This document shows, one piece after another, positions 43,123 through 56,416 of a stretch of 64,000 bases of DNA. Position 1 is the stretch's first letter. Every line of letters starts with the position of its first letter. The notes beneath the pieces are model-generated. The model ran no database searches and had not been told where the DNA came from. It saw only the letters and a program-made list of their open reading frames with translations. A program made the translations under genes and the position numbers. Source of the DNA: Poa pratensis (lineage: Eukaryota > Streptophyta > Magnoliopsida > Poales > Poaceae); NCBI GenBank assembly GCA_947311845.1, contig CAMZMU010000080.1, positions 23,053,536 to 23,117,535 of the forward strand, read 5' to 3'.

Positions 43123-46100
43123 ATCTCCCCCATTTTGGTAATTGATGACAATCTCTTTTACAAGGGTTTATATAATGAATTAAGCAACCATGCAAATCAA
43201 CAAGCATGGATGCATGAGCATGAAAGGTAAATGCTTATGACCAAAACAAAAGCATAACACCAAATTCCCTTAAACCCTATAAAACTTCTCCCCCATTGGC
43301 ATCCATTTCCAAAATGGGCGAAAAATGTTAGAAGGTCAATATAGTATGAGCTCCCCCATAAGGTGTGCATTTCTCAAAATATGAGTGAAATCAAATACAC
43401 ATACCCAGTGACGAATAGTTGGAGAGAGCACAAACTATATTGAGGATCCAAAGATTGCAAAAAAACGATATGGAAAACTTTTTACAGTTCTCCAAATAAA
43501 AAGTAAGCAATCAAAAAGATCCAACTAACCAAATAAACACAAGTTATTATGATTTGAGCAAAAGAGTGTTTTAAAGGAAATAGAGGAGCTCCCCAATATT
43601 TGTACACAATTTAGAATTATTGTATTTGAATACAAGGTGTACAAACATGGAATCCTCACTCCTCCGGTATCCTCTGAAACACAAAAACAAATGAATTCAC
43701 AAGCTCAATAAGATGCAAATGAAAAACAAAGCTTGTGACATATCCCATGGTGAAGATTATTGACTTGTAAGACAAGCAAGATATTCACCAAGATGAGAGC
43801 ACCAAGATGTGACAAAATAGGATATGCACTCATTAATCAAATTCTTTTTGAGTCACGTCACGACAAAGAATCAAAAATGGAGTAAAAGAGATGACACCGA
43901 AGAATTAGGATATCGAGTAAAGATGTAATTTCTCTCATGTATATAAGTTTCTAAGTGTCCACAAAGAAACATGTACACATAAAATTAGTTACTAAGGGAA
44001 AGAGACACGATATCCAAAGGGAAGTCATAACATATACACATATGATGTTTGTTTAGGATCATAGCCCATAGCTCAATATTCTCATATTATATAATAATGA
44101 ACTTCAAATTCAACCTCAACACAAGCATCACAAATATCACTAAGGGAAAGGAGATAGTTGGGACGCGTTGAGGAAAGCAACAAGTATCATAAGAGTATTG
44201 AATTTGCAATAGCTACAACAAAAGCAAATAAATACTTTTCATGCCATGATGCAACCTACACAAGGTTGGATGCTAGAAAAGTATGCATGAGGGTGAATAC
44301 TTGTTACCGAGATGACATTGGGTTGATGTAGTAGATAAAATTTCATCAACCATCCTCGCTTGGCTCCAATAAGCATGTGGTGAAGATACTTTCATTGTAA
44401 ATGAGACAAGCATCCAATGCATCTCCATGTACCTAAAACACATTCAAGTAAAATTGTTCCCAAACTAATTGGGTCCAAGTAGTTAGTCAAACTACAATAC
44501 ATAGAAGGAACTCCACATAAATATGTGCATATAGATATGAAATTGAATTTCATGCACATCTTAGCCGATTTAGGATTCCGTGGAGTTTCCCCTATATATT
44601 GGCACAAAGAAGGAAAGCATGCCATAAAATAAACATGGAGTAGATATGCATGCCTATGACCTTCAATAACCAAAGGGAGATACAATTTGGACAAATATTA
44701 GGAGATCAAAGAGGGTCCAAATTATATCAAAGATCCAAATCAAAAATTGATTTAGAGAAGCCAATTGAAACTAAAAGCAAATCAACACATAATTGATAAG
44801 ATACCAATTGGATAAAGATATCAAAAAAAAATAAGATACCAATTAATCAATATATAAAAGGACTAGATATCAAATTTCCAAAAGAGATACCAAAAGAGAG
44901 AGAGATGTTAATCAACGAATGATATAACCCACTCCCAAAGAGAGATGCCAATTGGGACAAACTCTCAAAAAGAAAGAGCGGGGTTCCAACAAATAAACCA
45001 CACCCTCTACACTTTTCATGATGGTACAAAGTACCAAGCCAAAAAGGTTTGTCTTCCATGAGACATGTCATCGGGATCAAAGACCAATGGAAAGGATCAA
45101 ATACAAATAGAATATAAATAGTGTTTAAAAAAATACATGATAGCTCTCCCAACAAAAGTGCATTATTTTATGATCTTGTATTTGAATACACAATGCACAC
45201 ACATGGAATCATCGCTCTCAAATATTTATTCAAACACTAGTCATATATCAAGAAAAAGCAATAAGATCCAATACTAATGAAAATATAAGTTGTACTCAAT
45301 ATAGGATAGCTCACCCAAGAATAGTGCATTATCTATAAGTAGCCTTTGAATGCAAGGTGCACAATGATGGGATCAATGCCTCTCCTATACCAAATAAAGC
45401 ACTAGGAAAGTTTGAGTAAATCAAAATGATCCACAAGAGGCAAGGAAGACAATGGGAGTTAAACAAATTAATTTTGGGCAAGAAATAGGGCAATAAAATC
45501 AAGAGCCAATATGAAGATGATCTACACATTTCACCACAATTATGACTATCAATTGTCATGGAGTATATGTAGTAATTTCTTAGTGGTGTATTGGATTGAT
45601 ATTCAAGATCATCTTCACAACCAATAAGCACATGGTGAAGGATAAGATTTAAGCACGATGCTTATGTAGATAAATGTTCTTGATAGCTTCAAATATTCAC
45701 GCGATAATGCAAAGCAACTACAAAGAGTGCTTTGAAGCGATCGGTTTCCCAAAGAGATATATGAGAACATATTAGAGGAAAACCTTACCAAGAACATTCA
45801 TCACCAAATGATCCAAAGTGTTAGTAAGTAAAAACATTTAAGGAAAGGGAACTTGTTTGAGAAACATGCCACAAAGGAATAAGATAATTAACAATATCAA
45901 TTCTAGGTGGCAATACCTCACATGTTCACATTGTCTAGGTTTGTAATATGCACATAGCTTATTACTCCCCCATAATGTGATAATCCATTCATTCTCCACA
46001 AGAGGTAAGTAAAACCCAACTAGAGATGATTAATGAACATTATAGAATTTGAATTTCTCATGAGAAAGACATACCATATAGAGACTAGATAAAATTGATA

Positions 46101-46540
46101 TATCAACACTAAGTGGTAGTACTCATGTATATACATTTTTAGGATTGTGAAGTGCGCAAGCATATCACTCCCCCAAAATGGGATAGTCCATTAATCTCTC
46201 AAAAAGAGCCAATTAAGATATAAGCAAGTTGATACAAAAGGCTCAACACAAACTCACACATACATGGTGTGCAAACCAACATACACATACTTGATTGCTC
46301 AAGATAAGTAAGTAGAGAGCACAACATATACAAACACTAGCAAGGTACAAAACCAAACGCATGCAAGGGTGCAAGCAACTTTCAATGTATATATGATTTA
46401 AATATAAGTTACCGCAAGGAGAAACATTGGATATGTTATAGAACAATATAATCCAAATGACTTGGCTTGAGAGAATATAATTGATGAAGATCCCTTAATT
46501 CTTCATGATGTAGCCAAGTCTCCAATGCCCTCCACAACAC
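43123..46540 (-). other. AT-rich non-coding interior of the gag-only element
   Basis: About 3.4 kb without a coding frame, between gag and the 3' LTR, where pol would be expected. Diverged direct repeats are visible. The segment with TTTGAATACAAGGTGTACAA and CATGGAATC near 43620 recurs near 45180 and 45345. Another pair with AATAAGCACATGGTGAAG occurs near 44365 and 45625. Confidence 0.7.
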
Positions 46541-47917
46541 CTATTGATCAAGTTTTAGCTTGTTGGTCCCCAATCAAGTTGGGTCCTAAGAGGTTAGTCA
46601 CAATAGGCTTGGCAACCCAAATGGTTCTTTTCTTGACACCACTTTGAGTACCAACATATTTAGCAAACACATTGCCAACCTTATCCTTCCTAAGAGAATA
46701 AACATTATCAATTATGATAGGGTTGAATAAGGTACCACTAGTGCATGAAGAAGCAAAGTGACCCTTCTCACGGCATAAGTAGCAACATTTGCTTCCTCCT
46801 TTCTTCTTTGTTGAAGTCTCAACTTGAGAAGGAATAGCTTGATTTTTCTTGGGAAGTGGCCGCTTTTTGACTTGGGGAACTTTAGTTTGAACTTGAGGCA
46901 ACTTCCCATGTTGCTTCTCACTAAGAGATTTCTTCTTCAAAGGGCAAGATCTAACATGGTGCCCTTCAACCTTGCACTTGAAGCAAACAATCTTGGCCAA
47001 ATTCTTGACTTGTTCATGGCCCTTCTTTTTCTTGTTATACTTGGACTTGTTCTTGTTATTGGAGTTGAATCCAAGTCCACTCTTGTCATTGGGGCATCTT
47101 TGCTCACTCAACATGTTGTCAAGTGTGGACTTCCCAACATGACGCTTTTCCAAATCTTTCTTCAAAGAAGTGACTTGGGCCTTGAGCTCTTTTAATTCCT
47201 CTACATGGTTAGTATCAACAAAAACACTAGAGGAAGTCGAAGCTTCATTGTTAGAGCAACAAGGCATGGAAAGTAATTCATCACAAGATGTAGCAATATT
47301 ATGAGTGGCTGAATTACTAGGACTAGCACATGGCAATAAAGCATTTTGAGTAGAGGTTGTGCCATTGTCCACATGAGGCTCACAAGATGTTACCTTTGTA
47401 ATAATACCCTCATGAGCTAACTTTAGCTTATCATAGGAGACTAGAAGGTCCTCATGAGAGCTCGAGAGCTTTTCATGGCTTTCTTCCAATTTCCCATATT
47501 TGCTAGATAGCAATGCAAGTTGAGCCCTTAGCTCAACATTCTCCGTTAATATGGATGCTTCACAAGAGATAGAGTTAGTAGCACAAGCATCATTATTTAT
47601 GACAATAGGAGAAAGTAACTTGGCAAGCTCTTTAGAGTGAGAAGCTTTAAGTTGCGCATGAGACTCGGTGAGTTTGATGTCTATAAGCTTACCATTTGTT
47701 ACTTTGAAGTCATTAGCCACTTTAAGAGAACTATCATAGGATCCCTTTACTCTAGAAAGTTCGAGAGCATAAGTTTCCTCATGAGACTCCTTGGTGGTTT
47801 GTTCCTCTTCAAGAGCTTCCTTGAGATCGGCGATCTCTTCCGCGTATTTATATTCGCGGCTTTGCATTTTCTCAATTATGTCTTCATGCTCATTAATAAG
47901 TTTATTGCTCTCAATAG

Positions 47918-49043
47918 TGATGTAGCCCGACCTACGTCTCCTACAACAAGTGGCCCAATTACAAGAGCAAGAGTCAAGGCACTTCATGATAAGGTGAACT
48001 CGCTCCTATCCATGTGTGATATCGATACTCCTTTGAATGGCTTGCTACTTCATTTCGATACCTTGTGCATACTCAGGCATGACCCTCTTGAAGATCTCCA
48101 AGGAAGTGTAGAAGTTGGACAAGAATCGAGCCAAGAAGACGAAGGAGAAGGAGAGAAGAATGGGAACAAGTCCCAGCCGGCGGTACTACCGCCGGTGGCA
48201 GCGGTACTACCGCCCCAGAACCAGCCAAGCCAGACGCGTCCCCAGCCGAGCCCAGCCGAGCCAGAAGAAACTGGGCGGTACTACCGCCCCATCGGGCGGT
48301 ACTACCGCTCCAGCGGTACTACCGCCGAAGCTGCCGCCGAAACTGGCCCTCTGTTTGATCTGCCGGCAGCTGCAGCGGTACCGGGCGGTACTACCGCCGA
48401 CCAGCGGTACTACCGCTGGGTGTAGCGGTACTACCGCCCCAGTTGACTTCAGAAACTGCAAATAAGACCTGCCCAGCGGTACTACCGCTGGCTCCAGCGG
48501 TAGTACCGCCGCGTCGGGAACCTTTTGGGCTGAGGACCCGTGTCACCTCACTTATCCACCCCTATCTCACCTAGACTATAAATAGAACCTCCCCATCTAG
48601 ATCTAGGGTTAGACTAAGATTTGAGAACTAAAGTAGAGCCTTGCTCCTTCTTCTCAAAGTGTCTCTTTCCTCCTATGGAGATGAATCAAGGCCTCCACAT
48701 GTGGAGATGAACCAAGGCCTCCTCTTGAGGAGAAGATCCCTGCGTGGATACCAAGGCTCCGCTTGTAGTTGCGATTACTTGCTAATCTTCCCTCTTGAGT
48801 GGCTAGATTGGATTGGTTGGATTGACCAATTGGACAAACAATCCTAAGAGTAAGGTGTGCTTGGGAGAGGAGGATTGGGGGCTGCCCACGGGGATTTGTT
48901 ACCAATCAAGTCTTGCCGGGTTGCTACTTGCTATTTACCCTTTGTGTTGTGTTTTCCCCTTTTGTGTTCTTCGTTCTTCGCGTGTTCTTCGTGTTCATCT
49001 TCCCTCCGCACAAATCCGTGAAAATCGGGACCTACCCGCATCA
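47918..49043 (+). repeat. 5' LTR of the nested Gypsy element
   Basis: 1,126 bp. It contains the GCGGTACTACCGC cluster (48181-48512) upstream of a TATAAATA box (48577-48584). It also has an open frame that may encode a polyprotein tail in the 3' copy. Confidence 0.93.
48181..48512. repeat. Cluster of the 13-bp palindrome GCGGTACTACCGC (5' LTR)
   Basis: Nine exact copies plus one with the central base changed (GCGGTAGTACCGC) lie within about 330 bp. The arms GCGGTA and TACCGC pair perfectly around one central base. Two more copies lie downstream, at about 49367-49405, outside the LTR. In one frame the motif encodes RYYR. Confidence 0.88.
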
Positions 49044-50236
49044 TATGGTATCAGAGCTCTAGGTTGACACGGATTTGATTTGTGTTTCCACCAAAATCCA
49101 CCAAATTTTTCTTCGTTTTTGAGAAATTCGAAAATTTCCACCAAAAATAGCCTTGCCTAGATTCGAGCCGATCTGTCGATTCGTTGCGTTTTTGGTAGTT
49201 TTTGTCCATGGATCTGTTGCTTTAGGACCCCCTCCACCTTTGTTTGCGTTCCCTAGCCTTAATTTTGCCGATTTCCCACGAATTCGAGGAAGTTTTGGAG
49301 CCCAATTCCGCCCAATTTCGAGTCAAAATCGCGCAGATCCGCGCGCAGCGGTACCTCCAGGGTACCGGGCGGTACTACCGCTGGGGGCAGCGGTACTACC
49401 GCCAGGGCAGATTTTTCAGAAATTTTTTCTTTTCCTCGGTTCGTTTTTGGCATTTCCTCTTTGGTTTGAGTCCTTTCTTGGTGTGCCCTACGTCTACGAC
49501 ATCGACAAGCTTCCGCAGCAACGCATCATCAACGCCAAGCGACGACGCCACCAAGGACTCGACATTCCCCACCACCATAATCCGTTGTGAGCCCTTCTTC
49601 CTTTCGTGTACCTTGACCTATCGGACTAGCTCGGTGATATTGCGAGGCATTGCACGTGTTGAGTGTTTGTCTTCAAGTATTGGCGAGTGTGTATCGTTAG
49701 AGAGCTTGGCACTAGCAAAAGAGAAGGAATCATCGTCAAAAAGCAAAAATCAAAAAAAAAAGAGAAAAGAAAAGAATCAAGTGGTGCCAAGTTCATCTCT
49801 TGTAGGTTGCGACAAAGCTAAGACCGCCAAAGTGAGTGTGAGTGTTAACTCTTGTGCAAATCCGTTGCCCACAAAAAGCAATTGAGCTAGCGTCCTTCTT
49901 GTGTTGGGTGACATTTGAGCACGTAGTCTTCGTTAGGTTGTCTATCTTCGAGTGCTCGCCCTTTGGTCGCCCAACCCCATTATTCGCTTTTGTGTGTGTT
50001 TCTTCATCATTTGTGGTTGGAGTTTCTTTGGTAATTTGATCATTGTGGATTTTCTCTACCTTTGACAATATACTTGTCGCGGGTTTGCTTGTTTCGTTTG
50101 CCACTTCATACCTTCCTATCCTCATAAGTGTGTGTGTTGGGTGTTAGAACCGGATACTCTCCTCTCAAGCCACATTATACTTGGGATATAGTTTGTCTTG
50201 GTTTTTCCTTACCACATCTCACTTGTTCTTGAGAAA

Positions 50237-52556
50237 ATGTTTAGGGGAAGTACAAACGGAAGCTCAAGCTCGGAGAGGAAATCCATGGTGGAGTTCGCGG
50301 TGATCATGGCTATGTCACACAATCGGAGCTTGTTGGCATGCGACACTTCTTCGTGTAATAGACGCTTCGAGCGCCGTCTTCAAAATCAAGACAACACCTT
50401 CAACGACCGCATGATGCAAGAAGCAAATATGGAGCGGTTGACCGAAGCTATCAACAACCTTGCGCGACAACGAGCTTCTTCACACTCAAGCCGTACAAGA
50501 AGCACCTCAAGGTCGACACAAGCACGTCATGGACGTCATGAACCTCGACAAGAACGTCAACATGATCCAAGGCGCGACGCCCATGAACGACCTCCTCCTC
50601 ACGTTGAACAACCACATGATCTTCACGCGAACAATGCCAATGCGCATCAAGAACAACCTCACCAAAATGATGATCGTCGTGAACGCATACCATCACCACC
50701 ACCGCAACAACGTGATCGTCATGACCCATTGGCTAATGACAATGGCGTTCCGGGTGCGAATGACTTTGGTGAACAAGGACGTCACCCTCGTCATCCTCCA
50801 AGGCCACGTCATCAAAACCATGACAATGCGAACAATGTCGAGCAACCCGTTCCTCAACAAGAGCTACCTCCTCAACATGCGCCTCGTCAAGAGCTTCCTC
50901 ATGATCGTCACCAACACCAACGTTCCGAGTCAAGTGATAACGAGTCAAGCCAACACAATGGTGATGGACTCAACCGAAGGAGACGTGGACGTGCATTCCC
51001 ACGTGGTGGCCACCGTGACGACTATGATGACTTGACCAACGTCCGCTTTGACATACCCAAGTTCTACGGCACAAGTGATCCGGAAGCTTACTTCTCATGG
51101 GTACTCAAGGTTGACAAGATCTTCCGTGTGCAACGCTTCTCCGACAACAAGAAGGTTGCCTTAGCCTCGATGGAGTTTGAAGAGTATGCCCTCTTGTGGT
51201 GGGAACAACTACAAGATGCTCGCGTCGCTAACCACCAACAACCAATTGACACTTGGGTTGAAATGAAAGAAACATGTACAAGCGCTTCGTGCCAAGCCAT
51301 TACACTAGAGACTTATACAAGAAGTTGCAAGAGTTGAAGCAAGGTTTGAAGTCGGTTGACGAGTACTACAAGGAAATGGAAATCTCCATGATGAGAGCCA
51401 ATGTCAACGAGTACGAAGAGCAATCCATGGCTCGTTTCATGAATGGCCTCAACTATCCATCAAGAAGATCGTGGAGTTCCAACCATATGCCTCTTTGGTA
51501 GAGCTAGTACATCAAGCTTCCAAGGCCGAGCGCCACGTGCTTGAAGAGCTCAAATACCTCAAGACAAAGGCATTCTACGCCAACAAGCCTTCTTCGTCAA
51601 CTCCTACACCTTCACAAGCTCTTCCTCAAGCGAACACTCGAGGTCCTCCAAGAGTCTCTACATCGACACCTCAAGCGCCTCAACCTTTCAAGAAAGTACC
51701 TCCCCTCCAAGGCGCCTCAAGGATCTTCGTCCGGCACAAGACTTTGCAATGCTACAAGTGCGGCGGACAAGGGCACAAATCTTTTGAGTGCACCAACAAG
51801 AAGGTCATGATCATCAATGACATGGGAGAGTATGAATCTATGAGTGAAGATGAGTACAATGCTTTGAACAAGGTCGCCACAATGCAAAGTGCTCAAGAAG
51901 AAGAAAGTGAGATCTATTGTGATGGCGACAACAACCCTTCCTTGGTTGTGGCAAGAGCTCTAACCACCAATGTTCAAGTGGAAGAAGACCAAAGATGCAA
52001 CTTGTTTCACACTAGAGCGGGAATCAATGGAAAGTCCATCAAGGTCATCATAGATGGTGGAAGTTGCCACAACCTAGCGAGCAAAGAACTTTGTGATAAG
52101 CTCAACTTGAAGTTCAAGAAGCACCCACATCCTTACCATGTGCAATGGTTGAGTGATACCGGAGCCGTCAAGATTCAACACATGGTGCAAGTGTCCTTCA
52201 AGATTGGAGCCTATGAAGATACGGTTGATTGTGATGTTGTGCCTATGAACGTTTGTCACTTACTCCTTGGGCGTCCATGGCAATTTGACAAGGGTGCTAT
52301 GCATGATGGACGAACAAACTACTATAGCTTCAAGAACAACGACAAGACCTTCGTCCTTCGTCCCATGACACCAAGTCAAGTCATCGCCGACAACGCCAAG
52401 ACTATTGCAAGGGCACAACAAGATCGTTCGTCTAGTGAGATGAGTGGTGAGCGAGAGACCCACCATAAAGTGAGTGAGAGCCACAAGCCAAATGAGTGTG
52501 ACACTTCAAAGAGAGTTCCCACAAAACTTACACTATTTGCCACAAAAGAGAGATGA
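50237..52556 (+). pseudogene. Gypsy gag and protease
   Basis: Gag starts at MFRGSTNGSSSS (50237). A low-complexity region rich in R, H, Q, P and D follows. Then comes the gag core: FDIPKFYGTSDPEAYFSWVL, EEYALLWWEQLQDAR, and in other frames YKKLQELKQGLKSVDEYYKE and MARFMNGL. The zinc knuckle is CYKCGGQGHKSFEC (about 51752) and the protease motif is VIIDGGSCHNLAS (about 52047). Shifts near 51270 and 51460 break the frame. Confidence 0.88.
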
Positions 52557-55296
52557 GGGAGTTGAGAGAGAACCCATCCACCCTCCACTATGTGCTCATA
52601 TGCAAGGGTGAAGTTTCTATGACTAACACTTTCACAAACCTTCCTCCTTCTTTGTTGTCTCTTTTGAAGGACTTTGAAGATGTTTCCCTCAAGAGTGCCA
52701 CCGGGACTACCTCCTCTACGGAATCGAGCACCGCATCGACCTTGTTCCCGGCGCACCGCTACCAAACCGCGCTCCTTACCGCACCAACCCCGAGAGACAA
52801 AGGAGATCGAGCGGCAAATACAAGAACTTCTTGCCATGGGACATATCCGCGAGAGCTTGAGTCCGTGCGCCGTGCCCGTCATCTTGGTACCCAAGCACGA
52901 CAACACTCTTCGCCTTTGCATGGATTGTCGCCCCATCAACGCCATCACCGTTCGGTATCGCCATCCTATCCCTCGCCTTGATGATATGCTCGATGAGCTT
53001 TGTGGTTCCGCTATATTCTCCAAAATTGATCTTAAAAGTGGATATCACCAAATACGCATGTGTGAAGGTGATGAATGGAAGACCGCATTTAAAACTAAGC
53101 TTGGTCTTTATGAGTGGCTCGTCATGCCATTTGGTCTTTCCAATGCACCTTCTACTTTTATGCGTCTCATGAATCATGTTTTGCGTCCTTTCATTGGAAA
53201 TTTGTTGTGGTATACTTTGACGACATCCTTATTATAGCAAATCTTTGGAAGAGCACACTTCTCATGTTGCTCAAGTTTTGTTGGTTCTTCGCAATGAAAA
53301 GCTTTATGCAAATCTTTCTAAGTGCACTTTTGCCACCAACAAACTTGTTTTCTTGGGTTTTGTTGTTTCTTCGGATGGAGTCGAAGTCGATGAAGCAAAG
53401 ATACAAGCAATTCGGACTTGGCCTTTTCCGACATCACTTGAGGAGTTGAGACGTTTTCTTGGTTTTGCCGGATTTTACCGCCGTTTCATCAAGGATTTTT
53501 CCACAATTGCTTGCCCCCTCCATGAACTTACAAAGAAGAATGTACCTTTCATTTGGGGCAATGCACATGATTTTGCTTTCAATGAGCTCAAACGGTTATT
53601 AACCGAAGCACCACTCCTTGCCCTTCCGGATTTCTCTAAGACATTTGAGATTGAATGCGATGCAAGTGGATTGGGCATTGGTGGAGTGCTTATGCAAAAT
53701 GGTAGACCCATCGCATACCATAGTGAGAAACTAGATGGAGCTCGCTTGAATTACCCCATTTATGACAAAGAGTTATTTGCTTTGGTTCGTGTTTTGGATG
53801 TGTGGCAACATTACCTTCGTCCTAAGGAATTTGTCATTCATTCCGACCATGAATCCTTGAAATATTTGAAAAGTCAAACAAATTTGAACAAAAGACATGC
53901 TAAGTGGGTTGAGTTCATTGAGTCTTTCACTTTGTAATCAAATACAAGAAAGGTAAAGACAATGTGGTCGCGGATGCTCTATCCCGCAAGGCCAACCTAC
54001 TTACACGTCTTGACATTAGTGTCTTGGGTTTGGATGAGATTAAAGAGTTGTATGCTACCGATGCTTTCTTTGGAGACATTTTCGCTCAATGTTCGGAGCA
54101 CAAAGGAATTGGTGATTTCTATTTGCACAAAGGTTTCTTGTTTAAGGCTAACAAACTATGTATACCCGAGTCTTCGCTTCGTTTGGTCCTTTTGAAGGAA
54201 TCTCATGGAGGACACTCATGGGTCACTTTGGCCGCGACAAGACCTACGCCATGCTCTCCACCAACTACTATTGGCCAGAATGAAGCGTGATGTGGAACGC
54301 CTAGTTCGACGATGTTCTACATGTCTCAAAGCTAAGTCTACTCTAAACTCTCATGGTTATATACACCTTTGCCTATTCCACATCACCCATGGTCCGATAT
54401 AGCTATGGATTTTGTCTTAGGACTCCCACGCACTAAAACAAACAAGGATTCCATCTTTGTCGTCATTGATCGCTTCTCTAAAATGGCACACTTTATACCT
54501 TGCAACAAGAGCGACGATGCTTCACACATTGCTACTTTGTTTTTCAGGGAAATCGTCCGTCTTCATGGCGTGCCAAAGACCATTGTGTCGGATCGTGACA
54601 CCAAGTTCGTGAGCTATTTTTGGAAGACTTTGATGGCCAAGATGGGAATCAAGCAACTATTCTCCACCGCATACCACCCTCAAACCGATGGCCAAACCGA
54701 AGTGGTGAACCGAAGCCTATCTACACTCCTTCGTGTGTTGATCAAGCCTAACTTGAAGAATTGGGAAGAGTGCATCCCACACGCCGAGTTCGCCTACAAT
54801 CGAGCACTTCACCGCGCAACAAAGAGAACACCCTTCGAGATCGTCTATGGCTCCAACCCCTACACCGCGCTCGACATGCTACCACTTCCACTCGTGAGCA
54901 AGTTAACATGGACTTCGACAAGCGAGCCGCGTACATGAAGAAGCTCCATGAGGAAACAAGAACTACGCTTGAGAAGCACAACAAAGACCATGCTACGAAG
55001 ATGAACAAACACAAGCGCGCCATGATATTTGAAGAAGGAGACCTTGTGTGGCTACACCTTCGCAAGATCGCTTTCCGGATGCAAGGAAGTCCAAGCTTCA
55101 CCCTCGTGGAGATGGACCTTTCAAGGTTCTCAAGCGCATCAACGACAATGCATACAAGATCGACATCTCCCACACCAAACACTTGGTCCATGACACCTTC
55201 AACGTCGCCGACCTATCGCCATACCTTGGAACATCAAGCGATGAGGACGACCAAGAGTCGAGGACGACTCTTTTCCAAGGGGGGGAGATGATGTAG
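52553..55296 (+). pseudogene. Gypsy pol: reverse transcriptase, RNase H, integrase
   Basis: RT motifs are [35 protein letters not shown] and [17 protein letters not shown], and in the next frame [10 protein letters not shown]. RNase H contains [20 protein letters not shown] and [15 protein letters not shown]. Integrase has the core with D in [12 protein letters not shown] in IVSDRDTKF and E in [10 protein letters not shown]. The C-terminal part reads GPFKVLKRINDNAYKIDI and FNVADLSPYL. At least five frame changes are present, so the element is defective as written. Confidence 0.9.
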
Positions 55297-56416
55297 CCCG
55301 ACCTACGTCTCCTACAACAAGTGGCCCAATGACAAGAGCAAGAGTCAAGGCACTTCATGATAAGGTGAACTCGCTCCTATCCATGTGTGATCTCGATACT
55401 CCTTTGAATGGCTTGCTACTTCATTCCGATACCTTGTGCATACTCAGGCATGACCCTCTTGAAGATCTCCAAGGAAGTGTAGAAGTTGGACAAGAATCGA
55501 GCCAAGAAGACGAAGGAGAAGGAGAGAAGAATGGGAACAAGTCCCAGGCGGCGGTACTACCGCCGGTGGCAGCGGTACTACCGCCCCAGAACCAGCAAAG
55601 CCAGACGCGTCCCCACCCGAGCCCAGCCGAGCCAGAAGAAACTGGGCGGTACTACCGCCCCACCGGGCGGTACTACCGCTCCAGCGGTACTACCGCCGAA
55701 GCTGCCGCCGAAACTGACCCTCTGTTTGATCTGCCGGCAGCTCCAGCGGTACCGGGCGGTACTACCGCCGACCAGCGGTACTACCGCTGGGTGTAGCGGT
55801 ACTACCGCCACAGTTTACTTCAGAAACTGCAAAGAAGACCTGCCTAGCGGTACTGCCGCTGGCTCCAGCGGTAGTACCGCCGCGTCGGGAACCTTTCGGG
55901 CTGAGGACCCGTGTCACCTCACTTATCCACCCCTATCTCACCTAGACTATAAATAGAACCTCTCCATCTAGATCTAGGGTTAGACTAAGATTTGAGAACT
56001 AAAGTAGAGCCTTGCTCCTTCTTCTCAAAGTGTCTCTTTCCTCCTATGGAGATGAATCAAGGCCTCCACATGTGGAGATGAACCAAGGCCTCCTCTTGAG
56101 GAGAAGATCCCTGCGTGGATACCAAGGCTCCGCTTGTAGTTGCGATTACTTGCTAATCTTCCCTCTGTGAGTGGCTAGATTGGATTGGTTGGATTGACCA
56201 ATTGGACAAACAATTCTAAGAGTAAGGTGTGCTTGGGAGAGGAGGATTGGGGGCTGCCCACGGGGATTTGTTACCAATCAAGTCTTGCCGAGTTGCTACT
56301 TGCTATTTACCCTTTGTGTTGTGTTTTCCCCTTTTTGTGTTTTTCGTTCATCGCGTGTTCTTCGTGTTCATCTTTCCTCCGCACAAATCCGTGAAAATCG
56401 GGACCTACCCGCATCA
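55289..56416 (+). repeat. 3' LTR of the nested Gypsy element
   Basis: 1,128 bp, paired with 47918-49043. The GCGGTACTACCGC cluster is at 55549-55881 with eight exact copies and one changed to GCGGTACTGCCGC. The polyprotein frame could run into this LTR if the G tract at 55279-55285 had one more base. Confidence 0.93.

Larger units (their letters stand above)
47918..56416 (+). mobile_element. Ty3/Gypsy retrotransposon, 8,499 bp, nested in the gag-only element
   Basis: LTRs are 47918-49043 and 55289-56416; they begin TGATGTAGCCC and end CCCGCATCA. The target duplication is AATAG (47913-47917 and 56417-56421). The primer site TGGTATCAGAGCTC starts at 49046; the purine tract AAGGGGGGGAGA precedes the right LTR. 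The LTRs are alike with scattered substitutions, so the insertion is fairly recent. Gag, protease, RT, RNase H and integrase are all present but shifted many times. The polyprotein end SRTTLFQGGE just before the LTR recalls the CRM (centromeric) chromovirus end, which is suggestive only. Confidence 0.95.

Noticed and set aside
48207..48461. Open frames across the GCGGTACTACCGC array as independent genes
   Set aside because: The array is open in several frames because of its repeat unit; at most one frame is a polyprotein extension.
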